45,959 bases of DNA from Methanocorpusculum sp. Its GTDB lineage: Archaea > Halobacteriota > Methanomicrobia > Methanomicrobiales > Methanocorpusculaceae. Shown here one piece after another: positions 24,613-34,281 of the stretch. The translations under genes were made by a program, and so were the position numbers. The notes under the pieces were generated by a model. It was not told where the DNA came from. It ran no database searches and worked only from the letters and a program-made list of their open reading frames with translations. The stretch is taken from positions 1 to 45,959 of the forward strand of contig JAFQBW010000001.1 of NCBI GenBank assembly GCA_017399555.1, given 5' to 3'. The stretch's first letter is position 1, and every line of letters starts with the position of its first letter.

Positions 24613-26079
24613 ATGAATAAAATACCGTTTGAAGAAGCGCTGTCTCTGGTGAAGAAGACTGCTCCTGCCTATGTATCCCGTACCGTGTCTTTACCGGATG
24701 CAGCAGGGTGTGTCCTTTCAGAGCCGGTGTATGCAAAATATTCTGTCCCTCCGGCACCGGTCTCTGCAATGGACGGCTTTGCGGTGAAGGCTGCCGCAAC
24801 TCTTGGTGCATCTGCTGAAACTCCGCTCACCATTTCCGAGTTCGACCGCGTCAACACCGGAAATGTTGTTCGCGAAATGTTCGATGCCGTAATCATGGTG
24901 GAGGATGTGGAGTTCGACGGAAGTGATGCTCCTGCCGAAATTACCATCCGCGCTCCAATCAAAGCCGGCCGCAATGTCCGGGCAACGGGTGAGGACATAG
25001 AAGCCGGCCGCATGGTGCTTCCGGCAGGCGCACGGGTTCGTCCGTTTGATATCGGTGCTCTTGCCGGCTACGGCATCACAGAGGTTGCTGTCCGTTCTGT
25101 CTCGGTCGGAATTATCCCGACCGGCTCGGAGCTTATCGCACCAGGTGAAGTCCCAAAGCCGGGACAGGTTGTGGAGAGCAACTCGGTGATGACCGAGGCA
25201 TATCTTCGGCAGTTCGGTGTGGATGTTATCCGTTATCCGCCGGTTGCAGACAACCGTGAATTAATCCGCGAAGCAATCGAAAAAGCGGTTGCAGAAAACG
25301 AGATTGTACTTCTCTCTGCCGGCTCTTCGATGGGTTCGAAGGACTTTACGGCTTCTGCTATCGCAGACCTTGGAGAGATTGTCTTCCACGGTGTTTTCAT
25401 GAAGCCGGCAAAGCCGTCCATGCTTGGTATCATCAACGGCAAACCGGTCATCGGCATGCCGGGCTTCCCGCTGTCTGCCCAGACCGCCCAGCGGCTGTTC
25501 GTCCGCGAACTCCTGGAACTCTGGGGCTTTACTGGTCCGTCTCATGAGACACTGACGGTCACGGCAGGTGAGACAGTCAGCTCAGATGATTTCTTAGATG
25601 AGTTCCGCTTTGCGGCCGCGGCTGAGGTTTCCGGCCGCTTTGTTGCTCTCCCGCAGATTCGCTCATCGAGTATGCAGATGAACGGTATCCGGGCAAACTG
25701 TTATCTCCATATTCCCCGCGGGGTCTCCGAAGCAAAAGCCGGCGAGCCGGTTTCTGCGGTCTTAAATGTGCCGGCCGCAGAGCTTTCGAAGACGATTCTC
25801 TTAGGCGGCGCCTATACGGAAGGAACAGAGGATATCTTAATTAAGGCATCTGCTGCCGGATGGGTTGTCCGCTTTGGTGATATCAGCTCGGAGAATCTCT
25901 CGCTTGTCAAAGACAAGGCATGTCATGGTATGTGTCTTGCGGCAGATGCTGATCTCTCGGCTCTTGACGGAATCGAGCTCGATATTTTCATGCTTGCAGG
26001 CGGAAGTAAGCTTGTCATGCGCTGTGACATGGATGATGCGCAGTCTGCGGCACTTCGCGGTTTTGCCGGAGGTGCATGA
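24613..26079 (+). CDS. moeA: Molybdopterin molybdenumtransferase MoeA, copy 1
   Basis: 488 aa from the ATG at 24613, which aligns with the start of copy 2; the longer frame from 24478 is AT-rich and holds the promoter. MoeA inserts Mo or W into adenylylated molybdopterin. Seen: PVYAKYSVPPAPVSAMDGFA, NTGNVVREMFDAVIMVEDVE, SVGIIPTGSELIAPGE, LLSAGSSMGSKDF and GKPVIGMPGFPLSAQT. Standard MoeA ends near 400 aa; the extra roughly 90 residues (from TILLGGAYTEG, with KACHGMCLAADADL) may be a reduced relic of the periplasmic-binding-like domain that some archaeal MoeA proteins carry (inference). Confidence 0.95.
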   Translation: MNKIPFEEALSLVKKTAPAYVSRTVSLPDAAGCVLSEPVYAKYSVPPAPVSAMDGFAVKAAATLGASAETPLTISEFDRVNTGNVVREMFDAVIMVEDVEFDGSDAPAEITIRAPIKAGRNVRATGEDIEAGRMVLPAGARVRPFDIGALAGYGITEVAVRSVSVGIIPTGSELIAPGEVPKPGQVVESNSVMTEAYLRQFGVDVIRYPPVADNRELIREAIEKAVAENEIVLLSAGSSMGSKDFTASAIADLGEIVFHGVFMKPAKPSMLGIINGKPVIGMPGFPLSAQTAQRLFVRELLELWGFTGPSHETLTVTAGETVSSDDFLDEFRFAAAAEVSGRFVALPQIRSSSMQMNGIRANCYLHIPRGVSEAKAGEPVSAVLNVPAAELSKTILLGGAYTEGTEDILIKASAAGWVVRFGDISSENLSLVKDKACHGMCLAADADLSALDGIELDIFMLAGGSKLVMRCDMDDAQSAALRGFAGGA

Positions 26080-26567
26080 TGGGACACGAGCATCACAAAG
26101 ATATTCCGGTGAAGGCAGCAGTAATTACTGTTTCCACCAGCAGAACGGAAAAGACTGACCTTTCCGGGCAGATTATCCGCGAAGCATTCGAGGGTGCCGG
26201 GATGGAAGTTGTTTTCCAGACGCTGGTGCCGGATGTACGCGACCGCATCACCGAAGCAGTCCGAACTGCACTTGAGACGGCAAACTGTGTTGTTGTCACG
26301 GGCGGCACGGGACTTACCAGTGACGACTGCACGATTGAGGCCGTTTCTCCTCTGTTCGACAAGACCATGGACGGATTTGGTGAACTCTTCCGGATGAAGA
26401 GCTATGAGCAGGTAAAAACAGCCGTTCTTCTTTCACGTGCAACGGCAGGTCTGGTGAATGGGGCTGCCGTCTTCTGCATTCCAGGATCTCCAAAGGCCGT
26501 GCAGCTTGCAGCCGAGGAAATTATTGTACCGGAGATAAAACATATACTGACCCATGCGGGACAGTAA
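26076..26567 (+). CDS. moaB: Molybdopterin adenylyltransferase MoaB, copy 1
   Basis: 163 aa, overlapping the moeA stop by four bases (ATGATG; the start could be either side of the stop). MoaB/MogA activates molybdopterin with ATP before metal insertion by MoeA. Seen: KAAVITVSTSRTEKTDLSGQ, VVVTGGTGLTSDDCTIEAV (the TGGTG motif with the catalytic aspartates) and AVFCIPGSPKAVQLAAEEII. Operon with moeA. Confidence 0.96.
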   Translation: MMGHEHHKDIPVKAAVITVSTSRTEKTDLSGQIIREAFEGAGMEVVFQTLVPDVRDRITEAVRTALETANCVVVTGGTGLTSDDCTIEAVSPLFDKTMDGFGELFRMKSYEQVKTAVLLSRATAGLVNGAAVFCIPGSPKAVQLAAEEIIVPEIKHILTHAGQ

Positions 26568-26570
26568 TCT

Positions 26571-26597
26571 CTTTTTTTCACTAAAAAAAGTAAAAAG
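26571..26597. terminator. Bidirectional oligo-T terminator between moaB and the second tupA
   Basis: CTTTTTTTCA followed by CTAAAAAAAGTAAAAAGG: a T-run on each strand, able to end both converging transcripts. Confidence 0.6.
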
Positions 26598-26661
26598 GAA
26601 TCAGGGGATTTCCTTTAGGTGATGGGTGTGATACTGACAATCAGTATATGATGCACCTGAT

Positions 26662-27528
26662 TTAGAAGACGTCGCTGCCTGCGTTCGGGAAGAAGAGCGG
26701 CTCGCCGTACTTGTCAACACCGAATTCTGCAATGATCTTCTGTGCTTCGTCGCTGACGAGCCAGTTGATGAACTCTTCTGCTCCTTCTGCGTCAACTTTC
26801 GGCATCTTCTCCGGGTTGCACGGGATGATGTTGATGAAGTTGAGCATGCGTTCGTCCTTCTCAACAAGGATGACGATGTTCTTTAAGGACTCTTTCTTGG
26901 TGAGATAGGTTGCACGGTCCATGACGGTGTATGCATCTTCTGCATCGGTGTACATCAGAGTTGGTCCGTTTCCGGATGCTCCCTTCTCGTAGATTTCATA
27001 CCAGCTGCCGGACGGGGTGATGCCTGCTGCTGTCCAGAGTTCCTTTTCTTTTACGTTGGTTCCGGAGTTGTCACCGCGTGAGACGAAGTGGGACTGGGTG
27101 TCTTCGATTGCTTCGAGTGCTTTGGTGATGTCGGTCATGCCTTTAACGCCTGCCGGGTCATCTGCCGGGCCCATTAAGACGTAGTCGTTGTACATCAGCG
27201 GGATACGCTCGGTTCCCCATCCGTCTGCAACGAACTGTTCCTCTAAGGATTTTGCATGGACGATGACTAAATCAACGATATCGTTAGTCTTTGCGGTGTC
27301 AATAGTGGCGCCGGTTCCTGCCTTGATGTGGCGGATGACGACATTCGGGTTCTTTTCCATGTATGCATCTTCGAGTGCCGGAATCATTCCTGCATCAACA
27401 GGGCCGATGGTACTGGAAAGAGAGATTACCTGACGCGGTGCATCTTCGGTGGTGACACAGCCGGCGGAGAGCACGGCGGCGACAGCAACGAGACATACAG
27501 CGACGAGTGCGAATTTCTTCAGGTTCAT
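26662..27528 (-). CDS. Second TupA-like oxyanion-binding lipoprotein, no transporter
   Basis: 288 aa from the ATG at 27528, with AAAGGA 9 bases upstream; the ATG at 27555 gives an unlikely charged prefix. Signal peptide with lipobox LSAGC. Related to TupA along its length: AGTGATIDTAKTNDIVDLVI then VHAK, MYNDYVLMGPADDPAGVKGM, FVSRGDNSGTNVKEKELW and GEPLFFPN. The first ligand loop differs: TupA has ATTTSLFDTG, this protein SLSSTIGPVDAG. No permease or ATPase is adjacent, so it may serve TupBC in trans with another preference (for example molybdate) or act as a sensor; this is inference. Operators lie upstream. Confidence 0.88.
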   Translation of the reverse strand: MNLKKFALVAVCLVAVAAVLSAGCVTTEDAPRQVISLSSTIGPVDAGMIPALEDAYMEKNPNVVIRHIKAGTGATIDTAKTNDIVDLVIVHAKSLEEQFVADGWGTERIPLMYNDYVLMGPADDPAGVKGMTDITKALEAIEDTQSHFVSRGDNSGTNVKEKELWTAAGITPSGSWYEIYEKGASGNGPTLMYTDAEDAYTVMDRATYLTKKESLKNIVILVEKDERMLNFINIIPCNPEKMPKVDAEGAEEFINWLVSDEAQKIIAEFGVDKYGEPLFFPNAGSDVF

Positions 27529-27648
27529 GTGTATGTTCCTTTGTTTTTGGTTCAATTCTCTACTGCGCTTATCTGGAAGTTGGGAATTGATCTATATTAG
27601 GTTATCTAAAGGGGTATATAATTATGCTGTTGGTATTGCTGTTGTTTT

Positions 27649-27695
27649 TCAACTGATATATCAACATCTTCATTTGATATATCAATTGGTGATGT
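27649..27695. promoter_or_regulatory. Operator pair upstream of the second tupA
   Basis: CAACTGATATATCAA (27650-27664) and TTTGATATATCAATTGGTGA (27673-27692), strongly like the tupA operators at 12750-12815. The remainder of the gap to 27992 is T-rich and holds no convincing gene. Confidence 0.6.
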
Positions 27696-27991
27696 ATTGG
27701 CGAATTTGCGCAATTATTTGTTTATTTTTGAATTGTCTGATGCGCATCGTCTGATTTGTCGATTGTCCTTTGATGGCGGTGTTTCTTTTTTCTGGTTTTA
27801 TTCTCTGATGCGCGAGCGGTAATCCGCGCCGTTTTTGCTGGTTGTTTTTTTGGGATGTATTAGGTTTTTTCCAGATTTTGTTCGCGGTTCCCTAATCCTT
27901 TATCATGTCAGAGACCAATTATTTTGTATCGAGGAAAAACAGGTCTGACTGATTCAATCCGTGTCTGCGATTTCGCAGGTATATTAGATAC

Positions 27992-28411
27992 ATGGACTCG
28001 TTGCCCGAGGATAAATTCTATCCCTACGCTGAGGAGACTGAGAAGATTCTTGCATGTGTGTTTGATGTCTATCACTATTTTGGTCCGGGCTTTCTGGAAT
28101 CCGTGTATCATAAATGTCTGGAAATAGAACTGGCAAGAGCTGGAATCCCCTTTGAATCCGAGAAGAAACTGAAGATATTCTACAAAGGAGAGGATATTGG
28201 TATGAAGTTCTCGGCAGACCTTGTCATAGACAACAAAATCATTCTGGAACTGAAAGCAAAAGACCGGCTGAAAACTGAAGATGAAGCACAGATTCTTCAC
28301 TATCTCAAGATATCCGGATATCCGCTTGGATTGCTTATCAACTTCGGCAGTAAAAGAAAGGCGGAGGTCAGGCGGTTCATAAATGTCTATCCTCCAGTCA
28401 ACGCAGACTAA
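27992..28411 (+). CDS. GxxExxY family protein (PD-(D/E)XK nuclease-like fold)
   Basis: 139 aa. Carries the name-giving block FGPGFLESVYHKCLEIEL and the nuclease-like core ADLVIDNKIILELKAKDRL then AQILHYLKISGYPLGLLINF. GxxExxY proteins are widespread, often in several copies in methanogens and Bacteroidetes; their activity has not been established to my knowledge. The gene stands alone, next to GC-rich repeats, and is likely an accessory or mobile gene. A TATA-like GTATATTAG lies very close to the start. Confidence 0.88.
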   Translation: MDSLPEDKFYPYAEETEKILACVFDVYHYFGPGFLESVYHKCLEIELARAGIPFESEKKLKIFYKGEDIGMKFSADLVIDNKIILELKAKDRLKTEDEAQILHYLKISGYPLGLLINFGSKRKAEVRRFINVYPPVNAD

Positions 28412-28419
28412 AGCGACCA

Positions 28420-28565
28420 CAAAGCGGCTGCGGCAGCAGCCCGCCGTCAGGCGGGAGCGACTGGTCGCAGCAGCCGAAGGCTGCGTCTGTGTGGGGCGAG
28501 AGCGTGCTCGAGCCATGAGCAAGCCTGAAAGGCTTGCGACTCTGTGTTTTTTTCCAAATACGCTC
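28420..28565. repeat. GC-rich palindromic repeat region
   Basis: Contains hairpins CCCGCC / GGCGGG, CAGCAGCCGAAGGCTGCG and GCAAGCC / GGCTTGC. The minus strand of 28531-28560 repeats 41379-41408 with two mismatches in 30 bases. No ORF of interest. Confidence 0.65.
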
Positions 28566-28626
28566 AAAGCTGAACCAGTCCCTTCCCTTTTTATCCCCTC
28601 ACAAAACCAATACTATAATCAGAGAA

Positions 28627-28684
28627 GAGAGAGCAGACAGGAAAAGCCCCTGCTCTCTCTAACCCGCTTTTTATGTCTGCTCTC
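28627..28684 (+). promoter_or_regulatory. Alternative hairpins in the leader of the gene at 28720
   Basis: GAGAGAGCAG (28627-28636) can pair perfectly with CTGCTCTCTC (28650-28659), and the overlapping GAGAGCAGACA (28629-28639) with TGTCTGCTCTC (28674-28684). The two structures exclude each other. Confidence 0.5.
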
Positions 28685-28719
28685 CTTTTCCTAAACACAC
28701 AAAAAAGGAGAAAACCAAC

Positions 28720-29205
28720 ATGACCAATTTCGTAGAAACTTCCAAATCCAGAAACGCCAAGAGAACCTACACCGCAATCGCAGACGTTGCAGCCTTCGCC
28801 GAAGCAGTCGCAGCCTTCGCCGCAGACTCCACCATGGGGCTTACCCGCAAGGAAAAGTCTGCCGAGACCTACAAGACCACGGTCAACTACTTTGCGGCAA
28901 ACAGTGACGAAAAAGGATACGTCAGCCTCTACCTTGCAGACAAAACCACATATGAGGATATGGCATCCTTCCTCAAAGGAAACGAAGCAGCCGAAACCGC
29001 CGCAGGAGTCGGGGGCAGTTCATCCCGCGACGAAAGCGAAGACACCTGGAGCGCCAAGTTCTCCTGCTCTCTTGGAGATGACACCTTCACCGTCACCATC
29101 ACCAGAGAATACATGCTCATTAACGGCTTCGAAGAGGACGCAACGCTTGCCGCAGTCGAGACCTGGGCGGACACCGTGCCGGCAGTGGGCGGAACTGCGG
29201 AATAA
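28720..29205 (+). CDS. Unrecognised acidic protein
   Basis: 161 aa with a strong AAGGAG ribosome site 10 bases upstream. I do not recognise it. No signal peptide or membrane segment; it is acidic and alanine-rich, with a low-complexity linker (GVGGSSSRDESED, about 97-109) between an N-terminal helical half (ADVAAFAEAVAAFAADS) and a C-terminal part (FTVTITREYMLINGFEEDAT). Its last 84 bases are repeated downstream. It sits in an accessory region with palindromic repeats, so recent shuffling is likely. Confidence 0.65.
   Translation: MTNFVETSKSRNAKRTYTAIADVAAFAEAVAAFAADSTMGLTRKEKSAETYKTTVNYFAANSDEKGYVSLYLADKTTYEDMASFLKGNEAAETAAGVGGSSSRDESEDTWSAKFSCSLGDDTFTVTITREYMLINGFEEDATLAAVETWADTVPAVGGTAE
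29122..29205 (+). repeat. 84-bp direct repeat, copy 1 (3' end of the gene)
   Basis: Encodes the last 27 residues and stop of the gene at 28720. Copy 2 (29281-29364) differs at only a few bases. Confidence 0.85.
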
Positions 29206-29280
29206 ATTCCTGAACCCCGGGGCTAAGGAGGCAGAGCCTCCGCATGCCCCGAAGGCGTCGCGGGGATATGGGCGCTTAAT
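29206..29280. repeat. 75-bp GC-rich palindromic insert between the direct repeats
   Basis: Contains CCCCGGGG, GAGGC AGA GCCTC and CCCCG / CGGGG inverted repeats; lies exactly between two 84-bp direct repeats. Confidence 0.6.
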
Positions 29281-29364
29281 AACGGCTTCGAAGAGGACGC
29301 AACGCTCGCCGCAGTCGAAGCATGGGCTGACACCGTGCCGGCAGTGGGCGGAACTGCGGAATAA
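29281..29364 (+). pseudogene. 84-bp direct repeat, copy 2: gene-end remnant
   Basis: Repeats the 3' end of the preceding gene including its stop; changes are few and mostly silent or conservative (for example VETW becomes VEAW). It has no start or upstream body of its own, so it is a fragment of a duplicated gene. Bases 29365-29476 continue with an open frame ending LEEYLIRTLLEEG, for which I find no start. Confidence 0.7.
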
Positions 29365-29483
29365 GATTGGAGATATTCTCTCCCATCCTCTTATCCGTCG
29401 GGCACTGTATTACCTGCTCTGTGTATGCCTCGTACTTGAGGAATACCTCATCAGAACACTCTTAGAGGAGGGGTAACCACCCC

Positions 29484-29858
29484 TCACAAAACCTCCGCGA
29501 CCGCTTCGACCTCTACCAAAGCGCCCCGCGGCAAATCTTTTACTGCAACACAGCTTCGCGCAGGCTTTCCCGGGAAATACTCCGCATAGACGGCATTAAA
29601 CGCCGCAAAGTCTGCAATGTCTGCCAGATAGCACGTTGTCTTGACAACCGTCTCCGCCGCTGTCCCGGCGGCCGCAAGTACCGCACAGAGATTTTCCATA
29701 ACCTGCCGCGTCTGGGTGGTGATATCCGCCCCCACAATCTCTCCTGTCTCTGGGGAAAGCGCAATCTGTCCGGAGGTAAAGCAGAGTCCGCCGGATACAA
29801 CTGCCTGCGAATAGGGGCCGAGTGCTGCCGGTGCCCGGTCAGTATGTATCTGCTTCAT
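29484..29858 (-). CDS. ridA: RidA family enamine/imine deaminase
   Basis: 124 aa, typical length. RidA hydrolyses reactive 2-aminoacrylate and 2-iminobutanoate, the intermediates released by PLP enzymes such as IlvA. Seen: APAALGPYSQAVVSGGLCFT, SGQIALSPETGEIV, TTCYLADIADFAAFNAVYAE and the active-site arginine block PARSCVAVKDLPRGALVEVE. It overlaps the ilvA stop by four bases (ATGA), so enzyme and detoxifier are made together. Last gene of the ilv operon. Confidence 0.95.
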   Translation of the reverse strand: MKQIHTDRAPAALGPYSQAVVSGGLCFTSGQIALSPETGEIVGADITTQTRQVMENLCAVLAAAGTAAETVVKTTCYLADIADFAAFNAVYAEYFPGKPARSCVAVKDLPRGALVEVEAVAEVL

Positions 29859-31072
29859 GGTTCCCGCTCCAGAAGCTTAAAGCCCGCCCCGCACAGCGCA
29901 TCTTTAATGGCCTTGATATGGTCGAAGTTTCTCGTCTCCAGCGTCAGCCGCAGATAGCATCCGTTCACATCTGCTCCTTCGCAGGTGTGTTCATGGAACA
30001 CCGCTGTTACATTGCCGCCTTCGCGGGCGATAATCTCAGACACCTGCATGAGCTGTCCCGGCTTGTCCACGAGTTCGATTAAGAGCTGACAGCTCCGTCC
30101 GGACATCAGCAGACCGCGGGCAATGACGCGGGAGAGGATGGTTACGTCAATGTTTCCGCCGGAGAGGAGACATACGGCCTTCTTTCCTGCAAGGTCCACT
30201 TTGCCGAACATCGCAGCGGCCACCGCAACCGCTCCGGCTCCTTCGGTTACCAGCTTGTGCCGCTCCATCAGTGCTAAGATTGCCGCAGAGATTTCATCGT
30301 CGGTGACCGTTACAATCTCATCCACGTACCGCGAGCACAGCTCATAGGTAAGAGAACCCGGCTGTTTTACCGCGATACCGTCTGCGATGGTAAAGACCGA
30401 GTCGAGCGCTTCGATGTGCGAATCATGAATCGAGTTCAGCATGGAAGGTGCTCCCGATGCCTGTACGCCGTAGACTTTGACCTTCGGGTTCAGCGATTTC
30501 AGCGTAAAAGCGATGCCGGAAATCAGTCCGCCGCCGCCGATCGGCACTAAGACCGCGTCTAAATCCGGTACCTGCTCGATGAGTTCGAGGGCGATTGTTC
30601 CCTGACCGGCGATTACATCAGCATCATCAAACGGGTGGATGAAGGTATAGCCGAACTCGTTTTGCAGTTCCAGCGCCTTCTGATATGCATCATCATAGAC
30701 GCCGTCGACCAGACAAATCTCCGCGCCGTAGCTTCGCGTTGCTTCAACTTTGGAAATCGGCGCACCGTTCGGCAGGCAGATTACTGCCCGGATGCCGTTT
30801 TTCTGGGCGGCAAGGGCGACACCCTGCGCATGGTTTCCGGCAGAGCAGGCGATAACGCCTTTTGCCTTCTCCTCTGCCGAGAGCTGCGACATCTTGTAGC
30901 ATGCCCCGCGGACCTTGAAGGAACCTGTCACCTGCAGGTTCTCGGTTTTCAGATACAGTTCAAGCCCCGGCGCAAGTTTCGGGGCGTAGAGTACGTCAGT
31001 TTTCCGCACCACATCGCGGAGGACGTAACTTGCCTTATAGACACTGTCCAGTGTGAGTTCTTTTTCCGTCAT
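29855..31072 (-). CDS. ilvA: Threonine dehydratase with ACT domain
   Basis: 405 aa. PLP enzyme that deaminates threonine to 2-oxobutanoate for isoleucine synthesis. The PLP lysine lies in TGSFKVRGACYKM near residue 55; the phosphate loop is GGGGLISG; CLLSGGNID follows. Residues about 325-405 form an ACT domain (LLIELVDKPGQLMQVSEIIA, then REGGNVTAVFHEH), giving allosteric control. Biosynthetic or catabolic type is not certain from sequence alone, but its place in the ilv operon behind an Ile-rich leader favours isoleucine synthesis. Confidence 0.95.
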   Translation of the reverse strand: MTEKELTLDSVYKASYVLRDVVRKTDVLYAPKLAPGLELYLKTENLQVTGSFKVRGACYKMSQLSAEEKAKGVIACSAGNHAQGVALAAQKNGIRAVICLPNGAPISKVEATRSYGAEICLVDGVYDDAYQKALELQNEFGYTFIHPFDDADVIAGQGTIALELIEQVPDLDAVLVPIGGGGLISGIAFTLKSLNPKVKVYGVQASGAPSMLNSIHDSHIEALDSVFTIADGIAVKQPGSLTYELCSRYVDEIVTVTDDEISAAILALMERHKLVTEGAGAVAVAAAMFGKVDLAGKKAVCLLSGGNIDVTILSRVIARGLLMSGRSCQLLIELVDKPGQLMQVSEIIAREGGNVTAVFHEHTCEGADVNGCYLRLTLETRNFDHIKAIKDALCGAGFKLLEREP

Positions 31073-31082
31073 AGTTTTCCCC

Positions 31083-32753
31083 TCAGCCGCGGAACGGGTT
31101 GATGACTGCTCCGCGGTCCGCAGAGCTTACCTGCTCTGCATACCGTGCCAGACAGCCGGTAAGGCCGGTCTTCTTTTTGATTTCCATTGTTTCTTTGCGG
31201 GCTTCTATCTCTTCGTCTGATACGTCAAGCGATATCGAGTACTCCGGGATGTTGATGGAGATTCTATCCCCGTCTTTGACATAGGCAATCAGCCCGCCGC
31301 GGACCGCTTCCGGCGAGACATGCCCGATAGATGCCCCGCGGGTAGCACCGGAGAAGCGTCCGTCAGTGATTAACGCCACGTCGCGGTCCAGTCCCATGCC
31401 GGCGATAGCAGAGGTCGGAGACAGCATCTCCCGCATGCCCGGCCCTCCGGCAGGTCCTTCATAGCGGATGACCACCACATCGCCTTTTTTAATCTCTCCG
31501 GCGTAAATTGCAGAGATTGCCTCCTCTTCGGAGTCAAACACTCGGGCAGGGCCTGCGTGCACCAGCATCTCTTCTGCGACCGCACTTCTCTTGACCACAC
31601 AGCCGTCCGGCGCTAAGTTTCCGCGAAGAACCGCGATACCTCCTGTTTTGCTGTACGGGTTGTCTGCAGGGCGGATGACCTCCGGATTTTTGTTCTTTGC
31701 CTGCGCGATGTTTTCACCTATGGTCTTTCCAGTGCAGGTCAGAGCCGAGCGGTCGAGAAGTCCTATCCGGTTCAGTTCAGAAAGTACCGCATAAACGCCG
31801 CCTGCTTCGTCTAAGTCTTCCATATAGGTGTTTCCGGCAGGGGCTAAGTGGCAGAGGTTCGGCGTTTTTTCGCTGATTTCATTTGCCATGTCCAGGTTCA
31901 GGACAATACCGCACTCGTTGGCGATTGCCGGCAGGTGGAGCATACTGTTCGTGGAACATCCAAGCGCCATGTCAGCAGTGAGTGCATTTCTGAATGCCGC
32001 CTCGGTCATAATGTCTCTCGGGCGGATGTTTTTCCGGACAAGCTCCATTACCTGCATGCCCGCATGCTTGGCAAGCGCGATTCGGGCGGAATAGACGGCC
32101 GGAATTGTGCCGTTGCCGGCAAGGCCCATACCGAGGACTTCCGTTAAGCAGTTCATGGAGTTTGCAGTGTACATTCCAGAGCACGAACCGCAGGTGGGGC
32201 ATGTTTTCTGCTCGCAGACGGCAAGCTCTTCTTCGGTGATTTTTCCTGCGGTATAGGCGCCGACTGCTTCAAACATGCTGGAAAGACTGGTCTTTTTTCC
32301 GTTCAGTTTTCCGGCAAGCATCGGACCTCCGGAAACAAAGATTGTCGGGATGTTGAGACGGGCTGCTGCCATCAGCAGTCCAGGCACATTTTTGTCGCAG
32401 TTTGGGACCATGACAAGACCGTCAAAGCCGTGGGCGCGGACCATTGCCTCGGTGGAGTCGGCGATGATGTCGCGGGTAATCAGCGAGTACTTCATGCCGG
32501 TGTGTCCCATAGCGATGCCGTCACAGACCGCAATCGCCGGGAACATGACCGGAGTTCCTCCGGCCATGGCGACGCCTAGCTTTACTGCCTCGACAATCTT
32601 GTCGAGGTTCATGTGTCCCGGTACAATCTCATTGTGGGAGCTGACGATGCCGATTATCGGGCGCGACAGCTCCTCTTTGGTAAATCCGAGCGCGTGGTAC
32701 AGACTCCGGTGCGGAGCATTGGCAAATCCGTCAACGATAGTATCCTGTATCAT
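31083..32753 (-). CDS. ilvD: Dihydroxy-acid dehydratase
   Basis: 556 aa, normal length. Iron-sulfur dehydratase of valine and isoleucine synthesis. Seen: the [17 protein letters not shown] motif, the cluster cysteine block [35 protein letters not shown] and the C-terminal [20 protein letters not shown]. Two bases separate its start from the ilvC stop; ilvA follows after 10 bases. Its oxygen-sensitive cluster suits a strict anaerobe. Confidence 0.97.
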   Translation of the reverse strand: MIQDTIVDGFANAPHRSLYHALGFTKEELSRPIIGIVSSHNEIVPGHMNLDKIVEAVKLGVAMAGGTPVMFPAIAVCDGIAMGHTGMKYSLITRDIIADSTEAMVRAHGFDGLVMVPNCDKNVPGLLMAAARLNIPTIFVSGGPMLAGKLNGKKTSLSSMFEAVGAYTAGKITEEELAVCEQKTCPTCGSCSGMYTANSMNCLTEVLGMGLAGNGTIPAVYSARIALAKHAGMQVMELVRKNIRPRDIMTEAAFRNALTADMALGCSTNSMLHLPAIANECGIVLNLDMANEISEKTPNLCHLAPAGNTYMEDLDEAGGVYAVLSELNRIGLLDRSALTCTGKTIGENIAQAKNKNPEVIRPADNPYSKTGGIAVLRGNLAPDGCVVKRSAVAEEMLVHAGPARVFDSEEEAISAIYAGEIKKGDVVVIRYEGPAGGPGMREMLSPTSAIAGMGLDRDVALITDGRFSGATRGASIGHVSPEAVRGGLIAYVKDGDRISINIPEYSISLDVSDEEIEARKETMEIKKKTGLTGCLARYAEQVSSADRGAVINPFRG

Positions 32754-32755
32754 GC

Positions 32756-34277
<1,522 letters not shown>

Positions 34278-34281
<4 letters not shown>

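Noticed and set aside
27908..28567. 219-aa minus-strand ORF
   Set aside because: It runs antisense through the GxxExxY gene and the GC-rich repeat; its sequence is the shadow of both.
28787..29476. 229-aa ORF overlapping the gene at 28720 and the repeat
   Set aside because: Frame-shifted shadow (Ser/Pro/Lys rich) of the real gene; only its tail (29365-29476) is outside known features and it has no start codon.
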